64,000 nt of DNA, from contig NC_134026.1 in assembly GCF_964204645.1 (NCBI RefSeq), positions 20,726,650 to 20,790,649 of the forward strand, in the 5' to 3' direction. Source of the stretch: Tubulanus polymorphus (taxonomy: Eukaryota; Nemertea; Palaeonemertea; Tubulaniformes; Tubulanidae). The translations under genes were made by a program, and so were the position numbers. A model generated the notes under the pieces. The model worked only from the letters and a program-made list of their open reading frames with translations. It was not told where the DNA came from and made no database searches. This document shows, piece by piece, positions 51,101 through 61,096 of this stretch (position 1 is its first letter; the number at the start of each line of letters is the position of its first letter).

Positions 51101-51705
51101 GACTTGCTTTCTGACCATAGACACAAACAGCATCTTTGCCTGTGTAGATGAGATATTGAAAAATGGATATTAGATCTCGCATCACCTGGTGTATGAAATT
51201 AAGAGGTAGCCTAATACTAACATCAAAACAGAATAAATTTTATCCTTATACGACAATACCGAGTAAGATGGTGTCTTACGTCACAGAATAGATCAGAATT
51301 TCAATCATCTAAATATCAACATTTTATATTTTCTCGATACCTTTTTTTAAACCATGTACATTGCGTCCAGGCAAGGCTTTGAAACATGCAATTTTTGAAT
51401 AGTTTCGGCAATCAAACAGTTGAACATTTGGTCCACAGCCTATGTAGAAAAGCATATTCCTTGAAATTGAAGAAGCAATTTAATTCATTTTTTGATATCC
51501 TTGGGCTTGACATGTTCAAGCGAACTTTGTTGAGCAGAGGGTTGGTTTTTGGTTAAAAAAAACTACAAAAATGTTAAACTTTCAATCACAACACGCTCAA
51601 AAACAACTTGCTATAGTACTCACCGACCAAAATATAGCTATCAACAAATTCTAGAGCAGTAATAGGTCCAATAATCGGCTTTACGTTGATTGCTATTGTA
51701 TCCAT
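42122..51705 (-). CDS. WDR6: WDR6, WD-repeat partner of tRNA 2'-O-methyltransferase (19 exons)
   Basis: Minus-strand exons: 51705-51624, 51439-51341, 51139-51012, 50776-50713, 50276-50110, 49774-49574, 48796-48686, 48476-48360, 48008-47774, 47697-47585, 47437-47243, 46943-46791, 46708-46634, 46260-46081, 45233-44713, 44118-43724, 43363-43190, 42894-42806, 42265-42122. All phases agree; the sum is 3243 nt, 1080 residues (human about 1121). Landmarks: LFGHTARVWDVKLL, LHGKAGVTSLCYHEGYVYST, INCGGGHRTWDF, TGGGRAQMKCW, AACSDGLVR, VSAATDGRVAFWNV, AHAAQITGLKII and a C-terminal FVDVADISAMDVW. These follow human WDR6 in order. WDR6 (yeast Trm734/Rtt10) forms WD40 propellers and supports FTSJ1 (Trm7) in 2'-O-methylation of tRNA position 34. 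Exon 4 uses an AAG acceptor. Exon 5 starts at 50276: the nearer AG at 50253 would give a stop. Confidence 0.93.
42943..43108. mobile_element. pogo/Tigger-like MITE in WDR6 intron 17
   Basis: The left end TAGTGAAACCCCGTTTGTG faces a right end whose complement is GCAGTTGAACCTCGTTAATA. The CAGTTGAACCTCG form is the classic pogo/Tigger terminus. Internal AATAAACGGGTTT and ATGAACGGGTTTTG repeats support foldback decay. Confidence 0.6.
43428..43605. mobile_element. pogo-like MITE in WDR6 intron 16
   Basis: TACAGTAGATTCCTCTATAC at the left and ACCAAGTAAG...TTAACTGTA at the right are imperfect inverted repeats flanked by TA, related to the element at 35284-35439. Confidence 0.6.
44462..44606. mobile_element. 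CCTGGGGCTAGTTGCACAG hairpin MITE in WDR6 intron 15
   Basis: The left end CCTGGGGCTAGTTGCACAG is mirrored by CTGTGCAACTGACCCAGG-like sequence (actual right end GTGCAACTGACCCAGG). The middle holds GGTCTTAAGTTGTTAGATTG and GGACTAAGTTGGTCTTAGAC. The same middle is tandemly expanded at 60433-61096. Confidence 0.75.
45541..45828. mobile_element. MITE with ~100-bp inverted repeats in WDR6 intron 14
   Basis: ATACGGGTTATAGGCCTAA and GTTCGTTACCGGAAGTAGGT recur inverted at the right end (CCTACTTCCGGTAACGAACG, TTAGGCCTATAACCCGTAT). A second inner pair, ATTTCAATGAAAATC and its complement, extends the arms to about 100 bp. No coding capacity. Confidence 0.8.
48113..48280. mobile_element. GGGTCCC-family repeat, copy 2, in WDR6 intron 8
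   Basis: Shares GATCAGTCATTCCTGG, TCTGCATCA, TTTTCATATC and AAGGAGTTTTTAAGA blocks, in the same order, with the copy at 5319-5718, but is shorter. Ends AGTCCCT and AGGACCCT. Confidence 0.6.
49062..49467. mobile_element. Foldback element with TACGGAAGC ends and GTCGAC palindromes
   Basis: The left end TACGGAAGCGATAAAGGGCC is mirrored by GGCCCTTTATTGCTTCCATA. The interior is rich in small palindromes (ATGTCGACAT, GATATATCGCG) repeated at both sides. It lies in WDR6 intron 6. The end and the palindromic core recall the larger element at 9459-10511. Confidence 0.75.
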
Positions 51706-51806
51706 TCGAAAAATTTACTGGGATTCATCAATGAAAATCTGTGAATGTACAGCGGCATAGGCGTAGAACAAAGTTCTTTACCTCCGACTATAATTATTTG
51801 ATTGAT

Positions 51807-53709
51807 GTCTGTCTGCAGAGTTTCCAGAACCTGTCATGTCAGGTCTTAAGACCTGACATGACAGGTTCTGGTGTGACCTGTCATGTCAGGTTCCGAATAA
51901 ACCCAAACTCATGACAATATTTGACGAAACGGCGAAATATCTAGGCATGTGCTAGACGATTGGAAGAACATTTTGAGTTGAATGAATATTTTGACCCGTC
52001 GTTAATATCGAAAATGATTCAACAATTACGATAAGGAAATTGTTCTGACAAATAATTCATTTGAAAGGTTGATTTATAAGAAGAAAATATTTATGTGTAA
52101 ACTATGACTTATTTCTGTAATAAAGGGAAAAAAATAAGTTTCAGGCATAGATGAATTGATTAATGTAGAAGTAAGAGCACATTATAAGAGAATATTTTCG
52201 CTAGATGAATCGAGGTCTTGATATTTCGTTTCCGCAATAAGACACTGAAAATTATCTGCTCACTATCACAGTTCGGCAACACTCCTCACTGTCCTGAAGT
52301 CCTGAAGTGTCACTATTTATATTCATTGTCTTTATGATGAACATGTTAAAGAGCCGAATGCAATATAGAGACTGATTTTATTGAGACTGATTTTAAATCA
52401 ACTCATCAATTTAAGGCATGAAGTTTTTTTTTCTATTTATACCAGTTTTAATGCAGACCTGTCACCTCAGGTCCCGAGAAGCTCTACAAAATGGCGCGAG
52501 CTGCCGTGTGAGGTCTTACTTCATAATTATTGTTTTATAGTAACTTAAGATTAACTATATCCATGGTTAGCAATCTATAGTATATTCATTACTATAAAGA
52601 TACCATAAAAAGTGAAGTTTTTTCCATTACATCAGTTTTTATGCAGGCCTGTCACCTCAGGTCTCGAGAAGCTCTGCAAAATGGCGCGAGCTGCCGTGTG
52701 AGGTCTCGCTTCATGATTATTGTTTTATAGTAACTTAAGATTAAGTCTATCTATGGTTGGCATTTTGTATTATACTCTTTACTATAAAGAGAACATAAAA
52801 ATTAAAGTTTTCCTTCATTTCATCAGTTTTAATGCAGACCTGTCACCACAGGTCCCGAGAAGCTCTGCAAAATGGCGCGCGTTGCCGTGTGAGGTCACGC
52901 TTCAAAATTATTGTTTTATAGTAACTTAAGATTACCTATATCCATGGTTAGCAATTTATATTATATTCATTACTATAAAGATACCATAAAAAGTAAAGTT
53001 TTTTCCATTTCATCAGTTTTAAGGCAGACCTGTCACCTCAGGTCCCGAGAAGCTCTGCAAAAATGGCGTGCGTTGCCGTGTGAGGCCTCACTAATTAATC
53101 AGTGTTATGTCTAATTTATCTATGTCAACTTATAAGCTTGGACTGAAATGGTTTTAAATTGTATGTACACTTGGTTAATTAATTATGTTGCGAGTAATTA
53201 ATAATAATATATAATAATATAGGGCCTAATCTTAATGAGTATAATGATTGTTATTAATACTGATTATGATTACATAAGGCACTACTGGTATCATTGCCTG
53301 ATCTTGATATTTTTATGTTTCGTGTTACAAAAAAATAAATTAATTGTAAACAATTCGTTCAATGTTCTCCAATAATTCACAATCATTCCATCTTTATCAT
53401 TATAAGGCGATATAGTTCAACAACTTTTTATAAACGGACAAACATAAATTCTTAAATGAATTCATAACACATCATAGTTTGTTTTTTGTTTTTGAATAAT
53501 ATATTTAGAAAGCACTACGATATGTTCTTTGTGTTCTTATCGGCTATCATTTGTTCTAAATCCGCGCCTATCATATCTTCTAATCGCCTATCATCGGTTC
53601 AGTTATAACGATTTTCATTTTAGCGAATTGACCTGTCACCTCAGGTCCCACCTGTCATGTCAGGTCTTGGGCCCTGACATGACAGGTTCTGGAAACTCTG
53701 CAGACAGAC
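51807..53709. mobile_element. 1.9-kb element with ends that are themselves palindromes
   Basis: GTCTGTCTGCAGAGTTTCCA at the left returns inverted at the right end, followed in both cases by a perfect hairpin of ACCTGTCATGTCAGGTCTT and its complement. The hairpin loop is TTAA at the left and GGCC-like at the right. Further CCTGTCACCTCAGG or CCTGTCATGTCAGG copies lie near both ends. Inside is a 190-bp tandem array. I found no clear target duplication and no transposase. It begins about 100 bp upstream of the WDR6 start codon. Confidence 0.75.
52440..53115. repeat. 190-bp tandem repeat, about four copies
   Basis: The block GCAGACCTGTCACCTCAGGT starts at 52453, 52643, 52834 and 53024, a period of 190-191 bases. 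Each unit also holds GAAGCTCTGCAAAATGGCGC and CCGTGTGAGGT, then an AT-rich half. The open frames at 52720-52929 and 52911-53114 are products of this repetition and are not genes. Confidence 0.85.
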
Positions 53710-54019
53710 CTAAATGAATTATTTTAATATGGTAGCACTAAATATCGACCAACGCCATCCAATACTGTCCAAAACCGTCTCATATACCATAGAACAAGCT
53801 TACGTCAAGTATACGCCGGCCTGGATGATGTAATAGTATATAGCTGTTTTGCCGATACGTTGCCCACAATATACTCTTCTATTCAAGAATTTTTCATCTT
53901 TGAATGAATTTTTGTGGGATTTCTCTCTCTTAACGCCTAAAGTCTTCAAGTCTGTGCCGATTCACACTGAAAAAGGAGGGCGCAATAAGCAGTCGCTGAT
54001 ATCTGGCGGTTAGTCAGTG
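53116..54019. other. Right end of the 1.9-kb element and adjacent DNA
   Basis: AT-rich sequence with the terminal palindrome of the 51807 element ending at 53709, then about 300 bases in which nothing was recognised. Confidence 0.5.
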
Positions 54020-54315
54020 GTGTGATACTACTGCTACCCCGATACCACTGTTACCAGAAGTGATACTGCTTGATCCTTCTGGAGACCGGTGATACCACTG
54101 CTACCCCTATACCACTGATACCAGTGATGCTGCCCGATCCTCTCCGAGACCGGTGATACTACTGCTACCCCGATACCACTGTTACCAGTGATACTGCCCG
54201 ATCCTCTCCGGGACCGGTGATACTGCTGCTACTCCGATACCACTGATACCAGAGATACTCCCCGAGCCTACAGAAGACCGGTGATACTACTGACACCCCG
54301 ATACCACTGATAGGT
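54020..54315. repeat. 64-bp minisatellite, about 4.5 copies
   Basis: The motif ACCGGTGATAC occurs at 54085, 54149, 54213 and 54277, exactly 64 bases apart. Units carry CTACCCCGATACCACTG and TGCCCGATCCTCTCCG with point differences. No frame runs through. Confidence 0.85.
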
Positions 54316-54579
54316 ATCAATTGAATTTGATCATGTTATTCAAACAAGCAATGAAATCCGATTGAATACAAAAATAAATTTGAATTTGGATTCATATTTA
54401 ATCCTAACAAACCAACAGCATCTCATTCTTCATTTATGAGGCGATCACCCATTGTTCAACTTAACAATGGAATAATGTTACACCTAAGCCTCAAAACTGC
54501 GATTCATTTTCCCTTTTCAAATCTAGAACCTGCTTTAATAAATACCACTCCAATGTTCTTAGTTCAACCATAATAAAAA

Positions 54580-54945
54580 ACCTCAATCGAAATGAAGAGA
54601 TCTGCTTAAATCGTCTGCGTGTAGACCTCTTCCTGAGATCTGATTTCTATTCACATAATTTTGTTGATGTAAGTGTATGATCCTGACTGTCCCTACTGCA
54701 ACCAAATCCAATCGACAACACATTTCCTTCTTCAGTGTCGAGAACCTTCCCTCCATCATGACTTTTGTAACCTCCTCACTTCGCTTGATTCCCTACAACT
54801 ACTTTCGTATTTCAATAGATTAAACATGTTGAATAAATGCGAATTCCTACTTTTTGGAAATTCCATTTATAACTATGATTTAAACTCGACAGTAATCTGT
54901 CTTGTCGCTAAATTCATTTCTAGAAACCAAAGAATCTCTAACTGA
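54580..54945 (+). mobile_element. Degenerate LINE 3' coding end, plus strand
   Basis: Reads EEICLNRLRVDLFLRSDFYS, then after a one-base frame change CPYCNQIQSTTHFLLQC. The Cx2C...Hx4C knuckle after the reverse transcriptase is typical of jockey/CR1-type LINEs. The frame ends with SRNQRISN at 54945 and passes into a TTATCA-rich microsatellite. The frameshift near 54670 shows it is inactive. Confidence 0.7.
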
Positions 54946-55130
54946 TGATGATAATCATCATTATCATTATTATTATTATCATTATCATTTTTACCATTTA
55001 CTATTATTTATTATTATTTTACGTTATCATTTATCATTATTATTACTTTTATTGTTACAACTCATTGCTACTATCATTACTATTAATATTATCATCCTTT
55101 AGTGTAATTATCAGTTCACGTGCATTTATT
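54943..55130. repeat. ATT/ATC microsatellite
   Basis: A run of TTATTATTATC-type trinucleotides directly following the LINE relic, as often seen at the 3' ends of such elements. It generates two overlapping low-complexity open frames that are not genes. Confidence 0.8.
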
Positions 55131-55242
55131 AATTTTTGATCACCGTCAAATGTCACTGTCTACATCTACATCTACATCTGTTACGTTGCAGAAATCCAAT
55201 AAGGCATCAACAGCAACGGTAGAGAGAGAGAGGGACGGAAAT

Positions 55243-55500
55243 TTAGATGGTGGTAGCGCCGACGCGCGATTTAAAGGCGTCGACGGTTTCTGCTAAAACT
55301 TGGTGATTGTCTAGGTGGTTCCAATCGATAATTGTTCTCGGAAAGAAGGAGTTGGTCCGTTTGACAGAACTGGACCTGGAAACACTTAGAGTTGTTTGTG
55401 ACGAAACGCTCAGTACGATTGTCGGTTTCAAAGTCTTTAAGGTGGCTTGCTAGCCTGAATCTGCGCTTATTTGGCCGGATTGGCTTTAATACTGGTTGGC
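55243..55500 (-). mobile_element. LINE 3' coding end, minus strand
   Basis: The minus strand ends with FFPRTIIDWNHLDNHQV and AFKSRVGATTI followed by a stop. The SFFPRTIxDWNxLP...SFKxRL pattern is the standard C-terminus of CR1/L2-type reverse transcriptase ORFs. Upstream (to ~55500) the reading continues as LKPIRPNKRRFRLASHLKD. It is a 5'-truncated copy. Confidence 0.75.
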
Positions 55501-55599
55501 TGGCATAGCTGGTACTAACCTAACTGTCATTTCAATTATAATTGTAATTGCTTGTAATATCCTCTGGACCTTAGCATGTATTTATTTTGTATACCATTG

Positions 55600-55645
55600 A
55601 CTTGTTTAATAAAATTAATTTGTACTAAAAAAAAAAACAAAACAA
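55600..55645 (+). other. Poly(A)-like tail of a retroposed sequence
   Basis: TTTAATAAAATTAATTTGTA followed by an A-run. It looks like the polyadenylated 3' end of a retroposed plus-strand transcript, perhaps the tail of the LINE whose coding relic is at 54580. Confidence 0.4.
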
Positions 55646-55747
55646 ACCAACAGCTGCACTAGACTGGTTGCCGGTCTCTACCTTCAGCTATTCTGACTGC
55701 GAATGCAGGTGGCGCAGAATTGGACAGGCGACCAGTCTACAGCTGCA

Positions 55748-55797
55748 CATGTGAGTTACTTCCGGTGTGGAGCGATGCCCACCATATTGAAATTTGG
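55748..55797 (+). promoter_or_regulatory. Possible promoter and first exon of an unknown gene
   Basis: ACTTCCGGTG (an ETS-type site) is followed by GCCCACCATATTG (YY1-like) and a strong donor, TTTG/GTAAGTCG, at 55797. This arrangement is common in housekeeping first exons. There is no matching gene model downstream; the exon at 59244-59359 is the only candidate. Confidence 0.22.
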
Positions 55798-57725
55798 TAA
55801 GTCGTGGAATCTTTTTAGAGCCTTTTACCTTTAATTCTTTTCTAACAGCTCAATATGTACCCGGAGATGACAGTAGAATAAATTCTGTGTCTTAAATCTA
55901 CCCGTAACCCGGTAAAAAGCAATTATAAACCCGAATTTTCGACGTATCGCCTCACGTCACATGTGCATAGTCACGGTCTGGTGAGCCGCACCTCTCCACT
56001 CCTCCACTCCATCATGATCCACCCAGTCCGTCCATCCAGTCCACTCTACCGTCAAACAACTGACCTATTGTTTTAGCTAGTACATATGTGGTAGAAAAAT
56101 GTCAAAGTTGTCCTACAATATTTATTCCGACATAGTAAAAACCATCTGTACTTTGGGTAGTTAGTTACCTAATCGTTGGTGGTAAGCTTTTATAATCGGA
56201 TGGGCTTATACCAACGTTAGGGATGACAAGGGCCAAAACACGGTTGAAAAAAGTAACACTTCAAAAATATACTTTCTATCCACTTCAGTCCACAATTAAT
56301 GGCTTATTTCACAAACTTACACAGGTACCTTTCGAAATAATCCAATTTTATGCATGTTTCGAGTGATTAATCAACATTATTTTGAGAAATTAATTAATTT
56401 CTCCACAAATTTCGCCATTGGCCGCCATTTCTCTGTATTGCACATGTGGCATGATAAGACAAGGGGACCTACAAGGATTTATATAAAACTTCCAAGACGA
56501 AACGACAATTTTTATTTTTGATGGTTTTCCAACCTATATTTCAAATCTTCGTGTTTTCCTTAATTAATATTTAAATAATAAATTCTGGTAAAAGAAAAAT
56601 GTGAATAAGTGTTGATTTCTTAATATTTTTCAATTTCGTCGTTTCGCTTTGTTAGTTTGTGCTGTTGTCCTGGCCTCAGTCCACAGGTGCCAGCACCTCC
56701 AGTAATTTTCAAAATGGCAGCTGTTGACTCTACGGAAATTTACTTTCACTTTACGGCCGATTTGCACATGGATTAAGATCGTCAGGTGAGGTGTTATAGG
56801 TATCAGACAAACTACGAATCTGTTGTGCGTCGATTACAACAAAAATTAGACGGATATCTTAAGAGACAATGAAATGCCAGGCAAATTACTCGTCAGTCAA
56901 ATTGGCTGACGAAGATTTCATACAAAAATGACCTTCCCATTCCTGACTGTGGTTTGTGAAAATATCCGATTGTGAAACTAAACCACAGACAGGTTACTGA
57001 CTATACTTTGGGGTGAAAGATGACCAGATGAATCTTGAAAACAATCCAACGATTATAAACGACCTGGCTTCGACATCATCAGTGCCACCTGCTGTTGAAT
57101 TGATAACATGTTGGATGAACAAAATCTGAACTTCTAATGGAATAAATCTGCTCAGGCGACATCGAAGAGAATTTCTTCAACAGCAAACGCATCACCTGAA
57201 GTAACATAGAGATATATCGTGCAAATGAATTTTACTGTAGAATTATGATCCTGATCATAAATAATCAGAAACCCCACTTTACAGTTCAGAAACCCCACTT
57301 CACATACAGACGCCATCATAATCATCCTGATATTGTCCTTCAACGTCAACTTTTTGGAATTAGTCATAAATCCCGGTAAAGAAAGAACATTGGCCCTTCA
57401 CTCTCGTAATCCGATACCTGTTGATTCGAAATTAATCATCTTTTTGAAAAGGTTCGTCTTATGGATTCGATTATGTAACTGATGTCTGTAATGTGTGAAG
57501 AGTTTATGATACCGCATTGAAATCAAATATTCTCTATTTCAGGCATAATTCCTATTTCTGTGGAACTACGCGAGAGTCTAAGAGGCATACCGTAGGAGTA
57601 GTTCAGGAGCAGCATGTCGCGAGCAATTCAGGAATACCTGGAGTGGTTAAGAACAGTACTACGGGACTAATATAGGAGCCATGAGGGAATCAAAGTTAGG
57701 ATTAATGTAGTATCAAGTCAGGAGG

Positions 57726-57965
57726 ATATGGAGCATCAGGAAAAGTGCAGGAGCAGCATCATAGGAGAAGCAAGAGCAGCATCATTGTAGTTCAGGAGCA
57801 GCATCATAGGAGCAGCAAGAGCAGCATCATAGGAGTAATGCAGGAGCAGCATAGGAGTAGCAAGATCAGCATCGGAGCAGTTCAGGAGCAGCATCATAGG
57901 AACAGCAAGAGAAGCATTGTAGGAGTAGTTCAGGAGCAGCAAGAGTCACAGGAGCAGCAGAATAA
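57726..57965. repeat. AGCAGCATCATAGG minisatellite
   Basis: Irregular repeats of GGAGCAGCATCATAGGAG and AGCAAGAGCAGCATCAT. Because the repeat lacks stops in several frames, long open frames appear on both strands (57745-57981 plus, 57942-57736 minus); neither looks like a protein. Confidence 0.8.
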
Positions 57966-59067
57966 ATCACAGAAAAGATAAGTAATATTAGAATATTATT
58001 GAAATAGGAATTTTTCTATAGCTGATAGACAGTGGGATACTGAGTTATAACCTGTTCAGTTCTAGTGTCTTTCAATTTGGTTTGACAAGTTATCGTCTGG
58101 TCTATTGCTCTGTCAGTTTTGTTAGTACATACTTGATATAGGTCTTAGAATAACTTATTATGTACCCCAAAACTGACCGAGCTAAGCCACTCGACATTGT
58201 CTCAAGCAAAGTTGAAACAGAAGACGGTTGAAAGAGGGAAAAGGTTGTTGAAATCAATTGAATTCGGCTAAATACGTCTCCGTCATGTATGAAGCTAGCT
58301 CAGAGTTATGGACCGTTTAGGTTTTGCAGCTCACTTCACATCAGCTCTAGATCAGTTCCGTTCAGTAACCAAGTGAATCAACCTAATCATAGCAAATAAA
58401 ATGATATCAGATTCTATATGAATAGATAATGAACCACATCTGAAACCATATTGTCTGAAAAATAGAAAGTTGAAAAATATTTTCTAATTCAGTCTGATTT
58501 GTGTCAGATTATAACTGTAGAAGTTTCACTCATTGTTTCGGTCTAATAGAGTTGTGACTGATGTACATGTAACACTGACTGTGTAACACTGCTGTCATTT
58601 GTTCACTTATTCCTTCTCAGTTGAAGAATGTTTGTTCTCTCATCTTCATTAGCGATAAGAATTATTCCCATCCGTCTAACTACAACATCGTAACATTTCT
58701 ACTCATCTAATCATAGAGGGAATGAGTTGTTTGGGTATGGAATGGTGCAGGGTATGGTGTAGTTGACCGTTAGGGTAGGATAGGGTAATGTGATACGGTA
58801 AGGTCGGTTGGATGATGCAGGGTTATTTGATGTGGTTGGATTAGATGATCAGTTTAATATAGAACTGTTTGGGGGTAAGTGATGTATGTGGTAGTGTACG
58901 ATGTGTATGTTCGGAGGGTGTATGATAACGGATTGAAAGGTTGCTGGTAGAGGGCGGTGCAGTATCATCCTCACTTTACCGGGGCTTGGGTTGTTTCCTA
59001 CTGACGTTCTTGTCATTACAAATGCTGACCGCAACTTCCTTCATCGCACTATTGGCATTCGAGGAAT

Positions 59068-59131
59068 CATCCAGCCAATGAAAACAGGAATCATCCAGCC
59101 AATGAAAACAGAGGAATCATCCAGCCAATGC
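59068..59131. repeat. Short tandem repeat, three copies of ~25 bp
   Basis: GGAATCATCCAGCCAATG occurs three times in a row, the first two separated by AAAACA and the next by AAAACAGA. Confidence 0.85.
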
Positions 59132-59243
59132 GATTGTGTTCACAAAATCAATAGCGTCTCTGTTATGTAAATACGACATGAAGCTGTATAGCCAAGTGGA
59201 CAAGTTCAATAAGTCTCATTGCTAGCTTTCAATCATTGTACAG

Positions 59244-59359
59244 GACCTGGAAAACAAAAAACCCTTGGACTGCCAATCACACCAGCAGGTCGAGCCAATC
59301 TAAAAAAAACTGCAAAAATAGTTGAGGATCAGAAAAATAAGATCAAAGGAAAAGTCCAA
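59244..59359 (+). CDS. Candidate internal coding exon, unknown protein
   Basis: An acceptor TTGTACAG at 59243 precedes an open stretch encoding PGKQKTLGLPITPAGRANLK and KTAKIVEDQKNKIKGKVQ, followed by a weak donor (CAA/GTTAGG at 59360; GTCAAG/GTTTAC at 59371 is an alternative). The composition is protein-like, lysine-rich and probably helical. I do not recognise the family with confidence; a faint resemblance to the N-terminus of CDK2-interacting protein is not enough to name it. No partner exons were found. Confidence 0.3.
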
Positions 59360-59429
59360 GTTAGGGTCAAGGTTTACTCTATATTTGATTCATCTGAAAA
59401 TGTTTTCTAGTTTTTGAACTGGCCTAGCG

Positions 59430-59920
59430 ACCTGTGTCCCCGCCCGATGTGGTGGTGACCTGTTGGCCCATATGGGTGGCCTTGTGGTGACCTGCTTCCC
59501 TGTGGCTGACATGGTGTTGACCATGGGGGTGACCTGGTGGTGACCTGCCTCCCTGCCCGAGGTGGTGCAAACCTGACGGCCCATGTGGGTGGCCTGGCGG
59601 TGACCTGCCTCCTGTTGACTGCCCACCCGGGCAGTCAGATCACTGGTGTTGATCACTGGTGTTGATCTGTCTACCCACGGGGCTGACCCAACAGTGACCT
59701 GTCTGCCTATGGACTTGACCTGGTGTTGATCCGTCTGCCCACGGGGCTGACCCAACAGTGACCTGTCTGCCTGTGGACTTGACCTGGTGTTGATCTGTCT
59801 GCCCACAGGGCTAACCCAACAGTGACCTGTCTGCCTGTGGGCTTGACCTGGTGGTGATCTGTCTACCAGTGGGCTTGACCTGGTAGTGACCTGTCTGACC
59901 AGCGGTGACGACCCAATGGT
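59430..59920. repeat. GTGACCTGTCTGCC minisatellite, 64-bp period in its core
   Basis: The block CTGACCCAACAGTGACCTGT starts at 59683, 59747 and 59811 (the last with CTAACCC), exactly 64 bases apart. Flanks have looser copies of GGTGACCTG. The 138-codon minus-strand frame at 59806-59390 is a by-product. Confidence 0.8.
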
Positions 59921-60432
59921 GACCTGTCTACATGTGGGGGTTGACCCGGCACTGACCTGTTAGTGACCTCCTGTCTACCCATGTGGGTAACCTGGCTGTG
60001 ATGTATCTACCTGTGTGTGCGTGCGTATGGACGTATGAAGGAAGTTGGAGCAGCGTTTGTGTTCACTTGAACGTCAGTAGAAGGCAACCAGACCCTGGCA
60101 AGTGTGGATGTATATGTGTGTTGATGGTATAGTTTGTTTAAGGTAGGGGGCGGTCATGAGGTTAAGGATACGGGTCAGGTATAGTAAGAATATGAAGGGG
60201 TAAGTTTAGGTGATGTCGGGTATAGATGTTTAGTGTTGTTGGGGTTGACATGAATTTGTTAGAATTTATCCATGTTTTCACTGGCAGATTTGTGGTGGCA
60301 GTGGATTCAAGTGGCAGATTTGAAAATATTTTTTGGTTTTGCCTAAAGATTTTTTTGAAATCTGTGATGTGGTATCATATGGTTATTTTCAAGTTAAGAC
60401 ATCTACGTCAAACATCTGGTTCAAACTAAATC
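59921..60432. other. G-rich unique DNA
   Basis: G- and T-rich on the plus strand, with no recognisable exon. The open frame 60226-60429 has no family resemblance. Confidence 0.5.
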
Positions 60433-61096
60433 CAGGCCCAACTGCACAGTCATGACATACGTCTTAGGTTGTTAGATTGGCTATAGAACCAAAATGAGTT
60501 TAGAATGGTCTTAAGTTGTTAGGTAAGTTATACAACCAAAATGAGCCGAGACTGGTCTTAAGTAGTTAGATTGGTTATAGAACCAAAATGAGTTTAGATT
60601 GGTCTTAAGTTGTTAGGTTAGCTATAGAACCAAAATGAGCTCAGACTGGTCTTAAGTTGTTAGATAGGCTATAGAACCAAAATGAGCTTAGATTGGTCTT
60701 AAGTTGTTAGATAGGCTATAGAACCGAAATGAGCTTAGATAGGCTATAGAACCAAAATGAGCTTAGATTGGTCTTAAGTTGTTAGATAGGCTAACACTGG
60801 TCTTAAGTTGTTAGATTGGCTATAGAACCAAAATGAGCTAAGATTGGTCTTAAGTTGTTAGATAGGCTATAGAACCAAAATGAGCTTAGATTGGTCTTAA
60901 GTTGTTAGATAGGCTAACACTGGTCTTAAGTTGTTAGATTGGCTATAGAACCAAAATGAGCTTAGATTGGTCTTAAGTTGTTAGATAGGCTATAGAACCA
61001 AAATGAGCTTAGATTGGTCTTAAGTTGTTAGATAGGCTAACTACACTGGTCTTAAGTTGTTAGATTGGCTATAAAACCAAAATGAGCTTAGATTGC
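60433..61096. repeat. 47-bp tandem array, about a dozen copies
   Basis: Units run TAGAACCAAAATGAGCTTAG then ATTGGTCTTAAGTTGTTAGA then TAGGCTA, 47-48 bases, with some short units. The array starts next to CCAGGCCCAACTGCACAGTC, which is the terminal sequence of the MITE at 44462-44606, and the unit equals that MITE's interior. Confidence 0.85.

Larger units (their letters stand above)
55798..59243. other. Repeat-rich DNA with no confirmed gene
   Basis: Holds an AGC-rich array at 57726-57965 and a three-copy repeat at 59068-59131. A possible donor (GTCAG/GTGAGG) lies at 56783 and a possible acceptor at about 57543, but no protein can be assembled. G-rich stretches near 58730-58850 resemble those near 60120-60240 and 63140-63200. 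Confidence 0.5.

Noticed and set aside
56711-56776. ATG with a YY1-like context as a start codon
   Set aside because: The frame stops after 20 codons and resembles no protein.
57736-57981. Two repeat-rich proteins (leucine-rich minus strand, glutamine/serine-rich plus strand)
   Set aside because: Both are readings of the same AGC-rich minisatellite.
59390-59806. 138-codon glutamine/threonine-rich protein on the minus strand
   Set aside because: It is the reverse reading of the 64-bp minisatellite.
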